Of a stretch of 64,000 nt of DNA, positions 42,565-51,494 are shown one piece after another. The notes under the pieces are model-generated. The model saw only the letters and a list, made by a program, of their open reading frames with translations, did not search any database and had not been told where the DNA came from. Each line of letters opens with the position of its first letter. Position 1 is the stretch's first letter. The stretch comes from JABFRG01 sp038210445 (lineage in GTDB: Bacteria > Myxococcota_A > Polyangia > Polyangiales > Polyangiaceae): the NCBI GenBank assembly GCA_038210445.1, contig JBBQWQ010000001.1, forward strand, positions 288,065 to 352,064. Direction: 5' to 3'. The position numbers were made by a program, and so were the translations under genes.

Positions 42565-43617
42565 ATGCGAACCACTGCCGCCTCGCTCTCCTCCTTCGTG
42601 CTTCTCGCCTCGGTGCTCGCAGGCACGACCGTGTCGGCGCTTACCGGTTGCGGCGGCGACACCGCGGGGCAGCCTTCCGCGCCTGCGATTGAGAGTCCCG
42701 CGCCCGCGCCCGCCGCCGAGGCCACGCTGTTCGCCTACGTTCCGCAGCACCCGCAGGCGCTGCGCGTGGTGGGCGGCCAGGTGTTCTTCACCACCAAGAA
42801 GAGCATCCTCGGCGGTGAGCCCAGCGACAACGGGCAGGTGATGACCCTCGACAAGAACGGTCAGGTGCTCTCCATCGCCCTCGACCGCTTCGGCGCCGGG
42901 TACGAGGCCCTGACCAGCGACGGCCAGGAGCTCGTGTGGTCCACCAGCGACGGCCGCGTGATGGCGGTCTCGGTGCGCGGCGGCGACGCCCGCACCTTGA
43001 ACCGCGGCGAGCCTGGCATCGTCTCCCTGGCGGTGGATTCGAGCTATGTGTATGTTGCACGCGATAGCGCAGGCGCCGGCACCGTGACACGCATTCCGCG
43101 CCAGGGCGGCGAGCCAGAGACCATCCTCGAAGGCCTGGTTCGTCCGCGCGGCATCGCGGTAGGCGCCGCGGGCGTGTACGTGGCCATGGCTGGCAACGGC
43201 AAGAAGGCCGGCGTGATTCACCGCATCGACGCGCAGACGTTGGCTCGATCCATCGTCGCCGAAGGGCAGAACGCGCCCTGCGGCATCGTCGCCGACCGCG
43301 GCAGGGTGCTCTGGACCAACGCCGGCGAGGGCGCTGCCGACGGCACTGTCATGGGCCTTACCGGTACCACCGCCACCGCGCTGGCCACCGGGCAGGCGGC
43401 GCCCTGCACCGTCACCACCGACGTCGACTCCGCCTACTGGGCGCCGTCGTCGACGCTCCGTGCGCCGCTCATGAAGGCCAAGCTCGCGGGCGGAAGCCCC
43501 ATCGCCGTCGCCCAGGGCGGCGCGGCCACGGTCTCTACCGATCTCGGCACCGTGGCGGTCGACGAGCAGTTCGTCTACTGGGCCACCGATACTGCCATTC
43601 TCCGCGCCAAAAAGTAG
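42565..43617 (+). CDS. NHL/TolB-like propeller lipoprotein
   Basis: A roughly 350-residue lipoprotein: signal LSSFVLLASVLAGTTVSALTGC, a Pro/Ala tether, then about six blades with VDSSYVYVARDSAGAGTVTR, GIAVGAAGVYVAMAGN, GIVADRGRVLWTNAG and VDEQFVYWATD, typical of bacterial beta-propellers with a repeated VYW/VAV core. A GTG at 42556 is an alternative start. It is divergent from the preceding propeller gene with about 115 bp between. A repeat-family arm begins at its stop codon. Ligand unknown. Confidence 0.68.
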   Translation: MRTTAASLSSFVLLASVLAGTTVSALTGCGGDTAGQPSAPAIESPAPAPAAEATLFAYVPQHPQALRVVGGQVFFTTKKSILGGEPSDNGQVMTLDKNGQVLSIALDRFGAGYEALTSDGQELVWSTSDGRVMAVSVRGGDARTLNRGEPGIVSLAVDSSYVYVARDSAGAGTVTRIPRQGGEPETILEGLVRPRGIAVGAAGVYVAMAGNGKKAGVIHRIDAQTLARSIVAEGQNAPCGIVADRGRVLWTNAGEGAADGTVMGLTGTTATALATGQAAPCTVTTDVDSAYWAPSSTLRAPLMKAKLAGGSPIAVAQGGAATVSTDLGTVAVDEQFVYWATDTAILRAKK

Positions 43618-43642
43618 GAGACTGGTGTTTTCGGTCAATACC
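43616..43642 (+). repeat. inverted arm of the CCAAAAACCCTCAGTC repeat family
   Basis: AGGAGACTGGTGTTTTCGG plus TCAATACC is an imperfect reverse complement of the 43714-43740 segment of the 74-bp repeat (GGTCTTGACC...AGTCTCCT). It begins in the stop codon and could form a long-range hairpin with the repeat about 70 bp away. Confidence 0.55.
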
Positions 43643-43702
43643 TTCGGGATGCCGACGTCGGCCGTCCTCACGAACAGAAGTTCGTTCCGGGCGAGCCTCC
43701 TT

Positions 43703-43776
43703 GGCCTCCCTCGGTCTTGACCAAAAACCCTCAGTCTCCTGGCGCTTCTCGCGCTGCGCGCTTTGGGGAGCGAGCA
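43703..43776 (+). repeat. 74-bp direct repeat, copy 1
   Basis: Runs from GGCCTCCCTCGGTCTTGACC to TTTGGGGAGCGAGCA. It contains the mini-palindrome GGTCTTGACC and a CGCGCTGCGCG hairpin. Confidence 0.88.
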
Positions 43777-43779
43777 ACC

Positions 43780-43853
43780 GGCCTCCCTCGGTCTTGACCA
43801 AAAACCCTCAGTCTCCTGGCGCTTCTCGCGCTGCGCGCTTTGGGGAGCGAGCA
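43780..43853 (+). repeat. 74-bp direct repeat, copy 2
   Basis: Identical to copy 1 with a 3-bp ACC spacer (period 77 bp). Perfect identity suggests a recent duplication or active homogenisation. Confidence 0.88.
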
Positions 43854-43944
43854 GTGGTCGGCGCGGGCCGTCCCAACCGGCTCCCCTCGGTCCACGACGG
43901 GCCTGGTCTTGTGGCGGTGTAGCCTTCGGCTACCATCCAGGTCG

Positions 43945-44673
43945 ATGATCAAGGTCTCTCGCGTTTTCACCTCGATTGCCGCTTTCGCCTCGGTGCTCGC
44001 GTGTCGCGGTGGTCCGGAAGCGACCGGCCCCGGTGCGGCTGGCTCTGGTGCGTCGTCCGTCGCGGGCGCGGGAACGTGTCAGCCGTCGAGCGTGATCACC
44101 AGCACGTGGTGCGCGCCGCGCACCGTTCCGCCGAGCAATGCCAGCTCCTCCCGTGGATGCAAATCCGATGCAGAGTGCAAGAATGGCATCGATGGGCGAT
44201 GCGTCGATAACCGCAGCGCTCCACGGCACGGCGCCTTGTCCCGTGCGGCGCGGAACCTGCTCGCCGAGCCGCCCATGCCGCCACCCGACACAGTGTGCAT
44301 CTACGACCAGTGCCGCAGCAACGCGGAATGCGGCGCCGGCGCTCGTTGCGGGTGCGGCGCCGACCAAGGCCGCAACGCGTGCATCCGCCTCGACAACTGT
44401 CTCCACGACGCGGAGTGCGGTATCGACGCGCTCTGTGCGTGCGGCGCTTCCGGTGGCCCCAACGCCTGCACCCCGGGAAACTGCCGCGCCGACGCCGATT
44501 GCGGGGGCCAGGCCTGCGGGGCGGGCGAAGCCGGCCGCTTCTGCCATACCGCGCGCGACAAGTGCCGCACGACCGAAGACTGCGCGTCGCCCCAAGAGTT
44601 CCGCATCTGCGACTTCGACCGCAGCGCCAAGGCTTGGGCCTGTCGTGTGATCCCGCCGCGGCCCCCCGGCTGA
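43945..44673 (+). CDS. Cys-rich EGF/disulfide-repeat lipoprotein
   Basis: A 242-residue lipoprotein: MIKVSRVFTSIAAFASVLAC signal, Gly/Ala tether, then repeated Cys units of the form CxxxxECxxxxxCxCG (QCRSNAECGAGARCGCGADQ; NCLHDAECGIDALCACGASG; NCRADADCGGQACG; KCRTTEDC). These resemble myxobacterial Cys-rich extracellular repeats that fold through disulfides. TACCAT lies 8 nt before ATG. Likely a surface or matrix-binding protein; no enzymatic motif. Confidence 0.7.
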   Translation: MIKVSRVFTSIAAFASVLACRGGPEATGPGAAGSGASSVAGAGTCQPSSVITSTWCAPRTVPPSNASSSRGCKSDAECKNGIDGRCVDNRSAPRHGALSRAARNLLAEPPMPPPDTVCIYDQCRSNAECGAGARCGCGADQGRNACIRLDNCLHDAECGIDALCACGASGGPNACTPGNCRADADCGGQACGAGEAGRFCHTARDKCRTTEDCASPQEFRICDFDRSAKAWACRVIPPRPPG

Positions 44674-44713
44674 CTCTCGCCCGCGCGGCTTGCAGGAGTG
44701 CTATCCAAGCACT

Positions 44714-46054
44714 GTGGATTGGTCCCCTTCGTCCTGGCAGTCGCGGCCTTCATCTCAACCGTTCGCCTATCGCGACGCAGCGGAGCTCGACCGCGCGGTC
44801 GACAAGCTGCGCAGCCTGCCGCCGTTGGTCACCTCTTGGGAGATCGAGCGGCTCAAGGGCTTTCTCGCCGACGCCGAGGAGGGAAAGCGGTTCTTGCTCC
44901 AGGGGGGCGACTGCGCCGAGACCCTGGACGACTGCCGGCCGCCCATCGTCACCAGCAAGCTCAAGATCCTCCTGCAGATGTCACTCGTGCTGTTGCACGG
45001 CCTCAAGCAGCCCATCATTCGCGTGGGGCGCTTCGCCGGGCAATACGCCAAGCCCCGGAGCGCGCCTGAAGAGACCCGCAACGGGCAAACCTTCCCCAGC
45101 TACTTCGGCGATCTCATCAACCGCCCCGCCTTCGACGAGTCGTCGCGGGCCCTCGACCCCAACCTGCTGGTGGCCGGCTACACCCACGCCGCCATGACCT
45201 TGAACTTCATTCGCTCCCTCACCGCCGCCGGCTTTGCCGACGTACACCACCCGGAGCAGTGGGACCTGGCGTTCGCATCCCGCGCGGGCCTTTCCCAAGA
45301 GCTGCGTGAAGAATACACGAAAACCGTGGCTACCCTTTCGGAGGCCATCCGCTTCATGGAAGCGCTCTCCGAGAAGGCGGTCGACGATCTGACGCGGGTC
45401 GAGTTCTTCACCAGCCACGAGGGCCTGAACCTCCACTACGAGGCGGCGCAAACCCGCACGGTGCCGCGTCGTGCCGGCTACTACGATCTCACCACCCACC
45501 TGCCGTGGATCGGCGAGCGCACCCGCGACCCCGCAGGCGCCCACGTCGAGTTCTTTCGCGGCGTGCAGAACCCGCTGGGCGTGAAGGTAGGGCCCAGCGT
45601 CACCCCCGACGCCATGCGCCGCCTCGCCGCCGTTTTGAACCCCGGCAACGCCCGGGGAAAAATCGTGTGGATTACACGCATGGGTGCCGAGCGCACCCAC
45701 CTCATCGAGCCTCTGGTGCGCGCCGCCCAGCAAGAGGGCATGGCCGGACTCTGGGTATCGGACCCCATGCACGGCAACACGCGGGTCACCGCCTCGGGCA
45801 TCAAGACCCGCAGCTTCGACGACATCGAGCGCGAGATCGAGCGCACCCACGAGGTGCACCGCGCCCTCGGGAGCCGCCTGGGCGGCGTGCACTTCGAGCT
45901 CACCGGCGAAGACGTGACCGAGTGCACCGGCGGAGGGCTCGAGGAAGAAGATCTCGACAAGAACTACGTCAGCGTCTGCGATCCGCGCTTGAACTACCGA
46001 CAGGCGCTGGAGATGGGCTTTGGCCTGGCCCGGCTCTTGGCGCCGCGCGCCTGA
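44714..46054 (+). CDS. class II 3-deoxy-7-phosphoheptulonate synthase
   Basis: A 446-residue type II DAHP synthase, which condenses phosphoenolpyruvate with erythrose 4-phosphate as the first step of the shikimate pathway. The start is chosen at GTG 44714 because the family begins (V/M)-x-WSPSSW, seen here as VDWSPSSWQSRPS. Signatures: LLQGGDCAETLDD (metal/PEP Cys), IIRVGRFAGQYAKPRS, WISDPMHGNT-like WVSDPMHGNTRVT and HFELTGEDVTECTGG. Length is standard. It is not clustered with other aro genes. A hairpin follows the stop codon. Confidence 0.96.
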   Translation: MDWSPSSWQSRPSSQPFAYRDAAELDRAVDKLRSLPPLVTSWEIERLKGFLADAEEGKRFLLQGGDCAETLDDCRPPIVTSKLKILLQMSLVLLHGLKQPIIRVGRFAGQYAKPRSAPEETRNGQTFPSYFGDLINRPAFDESSRALDPNLLVAGYTHAAMTLNFIRSLTAAGFADVHHPEQWDLAFASRAGLSQELREEYTKTVATLSEAIRFMEALSEKAVDDLTRVEFFTSHEGLNLHYEAAQTRTVPRRAGYYDLTTHLPWIGERTRDPAGAHVEFFRGVQNPLGVKVGPSVTPDAMRRLAAVLNPGNARGKIVWITRMGAERTHLIEPLVRAAQQEGMAGLWVSDPMHGNTRVTASGIKTRSFDDIEREIERTHEVHRALGSRLGGVHFELTGEDVTECTGGGLEEEDLDKNYVSVCDPRLNYRQALEMGFGLARLLAPRA

Positions 46055-46082
46055 GCCCGCGCCGCTGCGCCGTAGCTAAGGT

Positions 46083-46103
46083 GGGCGCGCCCGGGTCGCG
46101 CCC
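46083..46103 (+). terminator. hairpin after DAHP synthase gene
   Basis: GGGCGCG pairs with CGCGCCC over a 7-nt loop, about 28 bp after the stop codon. There is no T-run, so it is a weak or Rho-dependent terminator at best. Confidence 0.3.
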
Positions 46104-46186
46104 GCCCGACACCGCGAAGGCTCCCCCCGTTTCTGCGGGAGTATGTGCACCTCCGAGCGGGCATGCCGGCTGCACTCATACGCGGC

Positions 46187-47344
46187 ATGCGCACCTTTCT
46201 CCCCTCCGCTCTGCCCTCGTCGCTCCGCACCGCCGCCATCGGGCTCGTGTCTGCGTCGCTCGCCCTGGGCGCCACCGGCTGCGGGAAGATGAAGCTGAGC
46301 GCCCGGGCCACCGGCTACAAGCAAGGCGCGTCCGACACCATGCTCGTTCACCTCGTGGGCGAGAAGGGAGCCCGCGTCACCTGCGCCACCGGCACCATCA
46401 AGTGCGAGCCCACCGAGATTCCCTTCAGCGGAGAGGCCGACATGGAGGTCGACCTCGCGGGCACCAGCAACGAGAAGGGCAGCCGCATCTTGTTCGTGAA
46501 TGCCAAGCTGGGGCGGCGCGAAGCCTCGGTCACGCTCGATCTCGAGACCGCGCTCCCCCCCAAGTTGAACGTCTCTTCCGCGGGCGACATCTCCTGCATC
46601 GGTCGCAAATGCGACGGCAGCATTCAAATTGCCGAGTCGCGCTTCAAAGCGCACTTGCCGCCGGCCACCACCGCGCAGCTCGGCAGCGTCAAGCTGGTGG
46701 CGAACGCCGCGGGCGACATCGACGCGCCGGTAAACCTCGGCCTGCGTACGCCGCCCAAAGACCTCTTGCTGAGCAAGCTCTGCGCGTCCACCTCGACTTC
46801 GTTCGGTTCCACCGACCTGACGCTCACGTTTCCCGACGGCGCCAAGGCGTCGTCGCCGGTGGAGCTCACCACCGAGCGCGTATGGAACGAGATCAGCGCC
46901 CGTTTCAGCACCGGCGGCGCAGCCCTCTTCCCTTGGGAGAAGCCCGGCGCCTCTCCCGTGAGCAAGCGACGCGCGGCGATCCTCTACGCGCCCTCCCGGT
47001 GCGTGGCCGGCGGCGCAGCCGATGCGACCCTGGGCGATGTTGGTGTCTTCGTCACCACCACACCGGCCGCGCGCACCCGCGCCGATACCTGCGTGTATCA
47101 GCTGAACCTGAAGGCCTCCGGCGCGTCGCGTGGCGTGGCCACCGCCAAGCTCACGCTCCACGACGAGCAGGCCACCGCCTACGAGCGCGTCTCCGGCCGC
47201 AAGCTCGGCACCCGGGCGTTCCAGGCAGCGCACTACTGCACCTCCAACGTGAGCCTCTCCAGCGCCAACGAGAGCATGCCCGACCAAGACGCCTACGTCG
47301 ACGACAAGGTCGTCGTTGCCTGGGCCGCGACCTTGGGTCGCTGA
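46187..47344 (+). CDS. lipoprotein of unknown function
   Basis: A roughly 385-residue lipoprotein. The ATG at 46187 gives the signal ...LRTAAIGLVSASLALGATGC; 46163 and 46145 are in-frame alternatives. The mature protein has beta-rich modules with paired cysteines (VTCATGTIKCEP; ISCIGRKCDGS; KLCAST) and no recognised domain. It lies between DAHP synthase and the sugar dehydrogenase gene on the same strand; a promoter of its own is not obvious. Confidence 0.6.
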   Translation: MRTFLPSALPSSLRTAAIGLVSASLALGATGCGKMKLSARATGYKQGASDTMLVHLVGEKGARVTCATGTIKCEPTEIPFSGEADMEVDLAGTSNEKGSRILFVNAKLGRREASVTLDLETALPPKLNVSSAGDISCIGRKCDGSIQIAESRFKAHLPPATTAQLGSVKLVANAAGDIDAPVNLGLRTPPKDLLLSKLCASTSTSFGSTDLTLTFPDGAKASSPVELTTERVWNEISARFSTGGAALFPWEKPGASPVSKRRAAILYAPSRCVAGGAADATLGDVGVFVTTTPAARTRADTCVYQLNLKASGASRGVATAKLTLHDEQATAYERVSGRKLGTRAFQAAHYCTSNVSLSSANESMPDQDAYVDDKVVVAWAATLGR

Positions 47345-47355
47345 GCAAGATGCGC

Positions 47356-47368
47356 TAGATTCTGCGGC
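47356..47368 (+). promoter_or_regulatory. putative leaderless promoter (-10 TAGATT)
   Basis: TAGATT lies 7 nt before the ATG of the PQQ-type dehydrogenase gene, only 12 bp after the previous stop codon. Confidence 0.4.
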
Positions 47369-49462
47369 ATGCGCGCATGGACGGCCTGGTTGCTCGCGCT
47401 CTCGGCGACGCTGCTCCCCACCACCGGTTGTGAAGACGCGCCCGATGCGCCGGCGGCGGTGGCCTCCACCTGTCGGGCCCCCTTGCGGCCGGGCGCCACG
47501 GGCGTTCATCTGGAGCGACGCTGGCCGGCGGTGACGTTCGCGTCGCCGGTGGAGCTGGTGCCTGGCCCGGGCGGCCGCTTTTATGTTCTGGAGCAAGCCG
47601 GAGTGGTGCGCAGCCTCACCGCCGACGCGGCTGCTGCCAAGGTAGTGATGAACATCGCCGGGCGGGTAGCCTGCTGCGGCGAGTCGGGGCTCCTCGGGTT
47701 GGCCTTCGACCCGGCCTTCGACCGCAACGGCTTCGCGTACATGTATTATACACATCCGAAGCCGGGCGTGTCCTTCGAGTCGGTCGTTTCGCGCTTCCAC
47801 TCTTCCGATGGCGGCGAGACCTTCGACCCCAGCTCCGAAAAGCGCGTCTTCGCGGTCGACCAGCCCTACTCGAACCACAACGGCGGGCACCTGGCGGTGG
47901 GACCCGACGGCATGCTCTACCTGTCGCTGGGCGACGGCGGCTCTGGCGGCGACCCCGAAAATCGCAGCCAGAACTTGCAGTCGTACCTGGGCAAGATCCT
48001 GCGCTTCGACGTTCGCAGCGAGCCCTACGCCATTCCCGACACCAACCCCTTCGCCAAGGGCGGCGGCCTGCCGGAGATCTACGCCTACGGTCTGCGCAAC
48101 ACCTGGAAGTTCAGCTTCGACCGGGCCGGCGGCAAGCTCTACGCGGGCGACGTGGGGCAAGGGTCCTTCGAGGAAATCGACGAGATCGTCCTCGGCGGCA
48201 ACTACGGCTGGCGCCTGCGCGAGGGCAAGCACTGCTACATTCCGGCTTCAGGGTGCGAGTCGCCCGGGCTGGTCGACCCCATCTGGGAGTACGGCCGCAC
48301 CGAGGGCGTGAGCGTCACCGGCGGCTACGTATACCGCGGCGCGAACCTGCCAGCGCTCGCTGGAAAGTACGTATATGGCGACTTTGCGTCGGGGCGCATT
48401 TGGGCGCTGAATCTCACCACCCTCGAGAACGTCTTGGTGCTCGCCCCGGACATTCGCGTCTCGACCTTCGGGCAGGGGACCGATGGCGAGATGTTGGTGG
48501 CCGACTACGCCACCGGCGCCATTTTCGCGCTCGACCCAGGCGACGAGGCCGGCAGCACCACGCTGGCTGAGCATCTCGCCGATACCGGGTGCATCGTCGA
48601 TCTCGCGAGTGGCGGCAAGCCTCCGCCGGGCGACGTGATTCCCTACGAGGTCAACAGCCCGCTGTGGAGCGACGGCGCGGAAAAGACGCGATGGGTGTCG
48701 CTTCCGCCGGGAGGCCGCATCGGCGTGGCCGACGACGGCGACTTCGATTTGCCCATCGGCACCGTGGCGGTGAAGACCTTTCGCCTGCCGGGCCGCGCAG
48801 CGCCGGTGGAGACGCGGCTCTTCGTGCGCCACACAGATGGCGGGTGGGCCGGCTACACCTACGAGTGGAACGACCAGGGCACCGACGCCACGTTGCTCAC
48901 CGGATCGAAGCGAAAGACGGTGGGCGATCGCCAGTGGTACTACCCCAGCCGCGGCGAGTGCATGGTGTGCCACACCCAGGTCGCCGGCTCCTCGCTGGGC
49001 CTCGAGGCCCGGCAGCTGAACCGCCTGGTCGATGGCCAGAACCAGCTCGACCGCTTCGGGCCGTACCTCGCCAACCCGGTTGCTCGCGCCCGCTTTTCGC
49101 CGCTGGTCTCGGCCACCAGCAGCGCCCCCGCCGAGGAGCGCGCGCGAAGCTACCTCCACGCCAACTGCGCCATGTGCCATCGGCCGGGGTCGGGCGCGGG
49201 GGGCGCCGCCATCGACCTTCGCTTCGCGACGCCCCTGCGCAGTACACGCATCTGCGATCTCGCGCCCGAGGTGGCCGACTACGGCATTGAAGGCGCGCGC
49301 CTGCTGGCGCCTGGGTATCCCGACCGTTCGCTGGTGTGGCGCCGCATGATGATCGAGACCGCGGGGGGCGGCCGCATGCCCAACGTCGCCACCTCGGTGG
49401 TCGACGTCGCCGGCGCCGCGGCGGTGGGCGATTGGATCAAAGGGCTCGCCGTGTGTCCTTGA
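47369..49462 (+). CDS. PQQ-type sugar dehydrogenase lipoprotein with two haem-binding motifs
   Basis: A 697-residue exported oxidoreductase. The signal ends at TTGC (Cys21). Residues about 45-400 are a six-bladed glucose/sorbosone dehydrogenase (GSDH) propeller: LGLAFDPAFDRNGFAYMYYT, GGHLAVGPDGMLYLSLGDGG, YGLRNTWKFSFDR, GDVGQGSFEEIDEI and GGNYGWR. The C-terminal about 270 residues carry CMVCH and CAMCH haem motifs (ECMVCHTQVAGSS; NCAMCHRPGSGAGG). It probably oxidises sugars with PQQ and passes electrons internally to haem. No PQQ biosynthesis genes are in the window. The TGYANNNTRCA word at 47742 forces the codons TAT TAT ACA. Confidence 0.85.
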   Translation: MRAWTAWLLALSATLLPTTGCEDAPDAPAAVASTCRAPLRPGATGVHLERRWPAVTFASPVELVPGPGGRFYVLEQAGVVRSLTADAAAAKVVMNIAGRVACCGESGLLGLAFDPAFDRNGFAYMYYTHPKPGVSFESVVSRFHSSDGGETFDPSSEKRVFAVDQPYSNHNGGHLAVGPDGMLYLSLGDGGSGGDPENRSQNLQSYLGKILRFDVRSEPYAIPDTNPFAKGGGLPEIYAYGLRNTWKFSFDRAGGKLYAGDVGQGSFEEIDEIVLGGNYGWRLREGKHCYIPASGCESPGLVDPIWEYGRTEGVSVTGGYVYRGANLPALAGKYVYGDFASGRIWALNLTTLENVLVLAPDIRVSTFGQGTDGEMLVADYATGAIFALDPGDEAGSTTLAEHLADTGCIVDLASGGKPPPGDVIPYEVNSPLWSDGAEKTRWVSLPPGGRIGVADDGDFDLPIGTVAVKTFRLPGRAAPVETRLFVRHTDGGWAGYTYEWNDQGTDATLLTGSKRKTVGDRQWYYPSRGECMVCHTQVAGSSLGLEARQLNRLVDGQNQLDRFGPYLANPVARARFSPLVSATSSAPAEERARSYLHANCAMCHRPGSGAGGAAIDLRFATPLRSTRICDLAPEVADYGIEGARLLAPGYPDRSLVWRRMMIETAGGGRMPNVATSVVDVAGAAAVGDWIKGLAVCP
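47742..47752. repeat. TGYANNNTRCA dyad word (TGTATTATACA)
   Basis: One of at least 20 dispersed copies (all positions are given under findings). Here it overlies ATG TAT TAT ACA CAT in an otherwise G/C-ending reading frame. Confidence 0.55.
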
Positions 49463-50351
49463 GGTCGGATCGCACCATCGCCAAGAACGCGCGCAGCGCC
49501 GGCGACGCGTGCCGATGACGTGCATAATACAGGTGCATACCGGGGAGCGTGCGGCACCACGGTTCGAGCACGCTCCGCAGGCGGCCTGCGGCGACGTCGG
49601 CGCTCACCTCGTCGCGCGGCATGTAGGCAATGCCGGCCCCGGCCGCTGCCGCACGAATGGCCAGCTCGGTGTCGTCCACCACGACCGCGCTGGTGGTTGC
49701 CACCTCGACCGTGCGCCCGCGCCGTTCGAACTGCCACCGCACCAGGTTGCCCCGCGTCGGTAGGCGAAACCCGATGCAGCGGTGCCGCGCCAGATCGGCC
49801 GGCACCTGCGGCTCGCCGTGCGCCGCGAAGTAGCCGGGCGAGCCCACCGCTGCCAGCGTGAGCTTGCCCTGGAGCGGAATCGCGACCATGCCCGGGGTCA
49901 GGTGCTCTCCCAGGCGAATGCCCACGTCGAAGCGCCCGGCCACGATGTCGCGGAGCGCGTCGTCCACCGTCACGTCGAGCACCGCGTCCGGGTACTCCTT
50001 CGCAAAGCGGCCCAGCCACGGCGCGACCCAGCGCATGGCCGCCACCCGCGGCACGTTCAGGCGCACCACGCCGCGCACGGTATCTACGTCGCCGGCGGCT
50101 TCCTTCTCGGCCGCCACCATTTCCGCCAAAAGGGGGCCCACACGTTCGGCCAAGCGCAGACCCGCATCGGTCGGCGTCACGCTGCGGGTGGTGCGCCGAA
50201 AGAGCTGCACGCCCAGGCGCTCCTCCAGCGCCCGCACGCTCTGGCTCAGGGCCGGCGCCGAGAGGCCCACCGCCGCCGCCGCTCCACCGAAGCTCCGCTT
50301 CTCTACCACCGCCAAAAGCGACCGCAGCTGGGCCAGCTCACCACCACGCAT
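49437..50351 (-). CDS. LysR-family transcriptional regulator
   Basis: A 304-residue LysR-type regulator. The start is set at 50351 (MRGGELAQLRSLLAVVEK) with GGAG upstream; a longer frame to 51467 is antisense to the aldo/keto reductase. HTH: RSFGGAAAAVGLSAPALSQS and VRALEERLGVQLFRRTTRSV. The effector domain resembles the CrgA/DmlR group (NVPRVAAMRWVAPWLGRFAK, FDVGIRLGEHLTPGMVAIPL). It is divergent from the aldo/keto reductase gene, its likely target; the 75-bp intergenic holds the T-N11-A site space. It converges with the sugar dehydrogenase gene, overlapping by 26 bp. Confidence 0.9.
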   Translation of the reverse strand: MRGGELAQLRSLLAVVEKRSFGGAAAAVGLSAPALSQSVRALEERLGVQLFRRTTRSVTPTDAGLRLAERVGPLLAEMVAAEKEAAGDVDTVRGVVRLNVPRVAAMRWVAPWLGRFAKEYPDAVLDVTVDDALRDIVAGRFDVGIRLGEHLTPGMVAIPLQGKLTLAAVGSPGYFAAHGEPQVPADLARHRCIGFRLPTRGNLVRWQFERRGRTVEVATTSAVVVDDTELAIRAAAAGAGIAYMPRDEVSADVAAGRLRSVLEPWCRTLPGMHLYYARHRHASPALRAFLAMVRSDLKDTRRAL

Positions 50352-50414
50352 TGTATTGCTCCACCAAAGAATGTGATTCGTTTCCGTCGTATTGTGCCAG
50401 AGATCGCCGGTCCC

Positions 50415-50426
50415 TAGCTTGCGTTC
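50415..50426 (+). promoter_or_regulatory. putative leaderless promoter (-10 TAGCTT)
   Basis: TAGCTT lies exactly 6 nt before the ATG of the aldo/keto reductase, opposite the divergent lysR gene. Confidence 0.42.
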
Positions 50427-51488
50427 ATGACAAGCTCCCTCACCCACTACCGCCTCCTCGGCCGCTCCGGCCTCCGCGTATCGCCGCTCGCCCTCGGCAC
50501 CATGACCTTCGGCACCGAATGGGGCTGGGGCAGCGACGAAGCCAACGCGCGGCGCATCTTCGACGCCTACGTCGACCGCGGAGGCAACTTCGTCGACACC
50601 GCCAGCAACTACACCAACGGCACGTCCGAGAGGCTGGTGGGCGCCTTCGCCGAGGGCAAGCGCGACCGCCTGGTGCTCGCCACCAAGTACAGCCTGGCGA
50701 GCACCCCGGGCGACCCCAACTCCGGCGGCAACCATCGGAAGAACATGGTGCAGACGGTGGAGCAAAGCCTGGCGCGGCTGCGCACCGACCACCTCGACCT
50801 TCTCTATTTGCACACCTGGGACGGCACCACCGCGGGCGACGAGATCATGCGGGCCTTCGACGACCTGGTGCGTGCGGGCAAGGTGCTCTACGCCGGCATC
50901 TCCGACACGCCCGCTTGGCAAGTGGCGCGCATGCAGACCATGGCCGAGCTCCGCGGCTGGTCGCCCTTCGTGGCGCTGCAGATCGAGTACAGCCTGGTGC
51001 AGCGGACCGTGGAGCGCGATCTGGTGCCCATGGCGCGGGAGCTGGGTCTGGGCGTGGTGCCGTGGTCGCCGCTGGGCATGGGAGTGCTCACCGGCAAGTA
51101 CACGCGCGACGATCTCAAGCCGACGGCGCGCTCCGAAGGCGGCCGACGCGACATGGTGGTGGGCATGGGGGCGGTCACCGAGCGCACCCTCGCCATCGCC
51201 GACGCGGTGAAGGCGGTGGCGAGTAAGCTCGAGCGAACGCCTGCGCAAGTGGCGGTGGCCTGGACCCTGTGCTCGGACGCGGTTGCCGCGCCCATCGTCG
51301 GTGCCCGCACCCTCGCGCAGCTGGAAGACAACCTGGGCGCGCTCGACGTGGTCCTTCCCGCCGAGCTGCGTGCCGAGCTCGAAGCTGCCAGCGCCGTGGA
51401 GCTGGGCTTCCCCCACGACTTCCTTGCCAGCCCGGGCGTTCGGCAGATCATGACCGGGGGCGCCCACATCGAAGCGCGCCGTCCCTGA
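50427..51488 (+). CDS. aldo/keto reductase
   Basis: A 353-residue NADPH-dependent TIM-barrel oxidoreductase acting on aldehydes or ketones in the cytosol. The catalytic tetrad is visible: Asp and Tyr in GGNFVDTASNYTNGTSE, Lys in LVLATKYSL and His in DLLYLHTWD. The cofactor end shows VVPWSPLGMGVLTGKY and APIVGARTLAQLEDNLGAL. The N-terminus YRLLGRSGLRVSPLALGTM is typical of the Tas/YghZ-type subgroup. It is divergent from a LysR regulator, suggesting inducer-controlled expression. Confidence 0.93.
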   Translation: MTSSLTHYRLLGRSGLRVSPLALGTMTFGTEWGWGSDEANARRIFDAYVDRGGNFVDTASNYTNGTSERLVGAFAEGKRDRLVLATKYSLASTPGDPNSGGNHRKNMVQTVEQSLARLRTDHLDLLYLHTWDGTTAGDEIMRAFDDLVRAGKVLYAGISDTPAWQVARMQTMAELRGWSPFVALQIEYSLVQRTVERDLVPMARELGLGVVPWSPLGMGVLTGKYTRDDLKPTARSEGGRRDMVVGMGAVTERTLAIADAVKAVASKLERTPAQVAVAWTLCSDAVAAPIVGARTLAQLEDNLGALDVVLPAELRAELEAASAVELGFPHDFLASPGVRQIMTGGAHIEARRP

Positions 51489-51494
51489 TCTCGT

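Larger units (their letters stand above)
43618..43944. other. intergenic region with tandem repeats, no gene
   Basis: A 327-bp spacer. It contains the inverted arm, two 74-bp direct repeats and the promoter of the Cys-rich lipoprotein gene. Open frames across it are produced by the repeats and show no domain. Confidence 0.65.
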
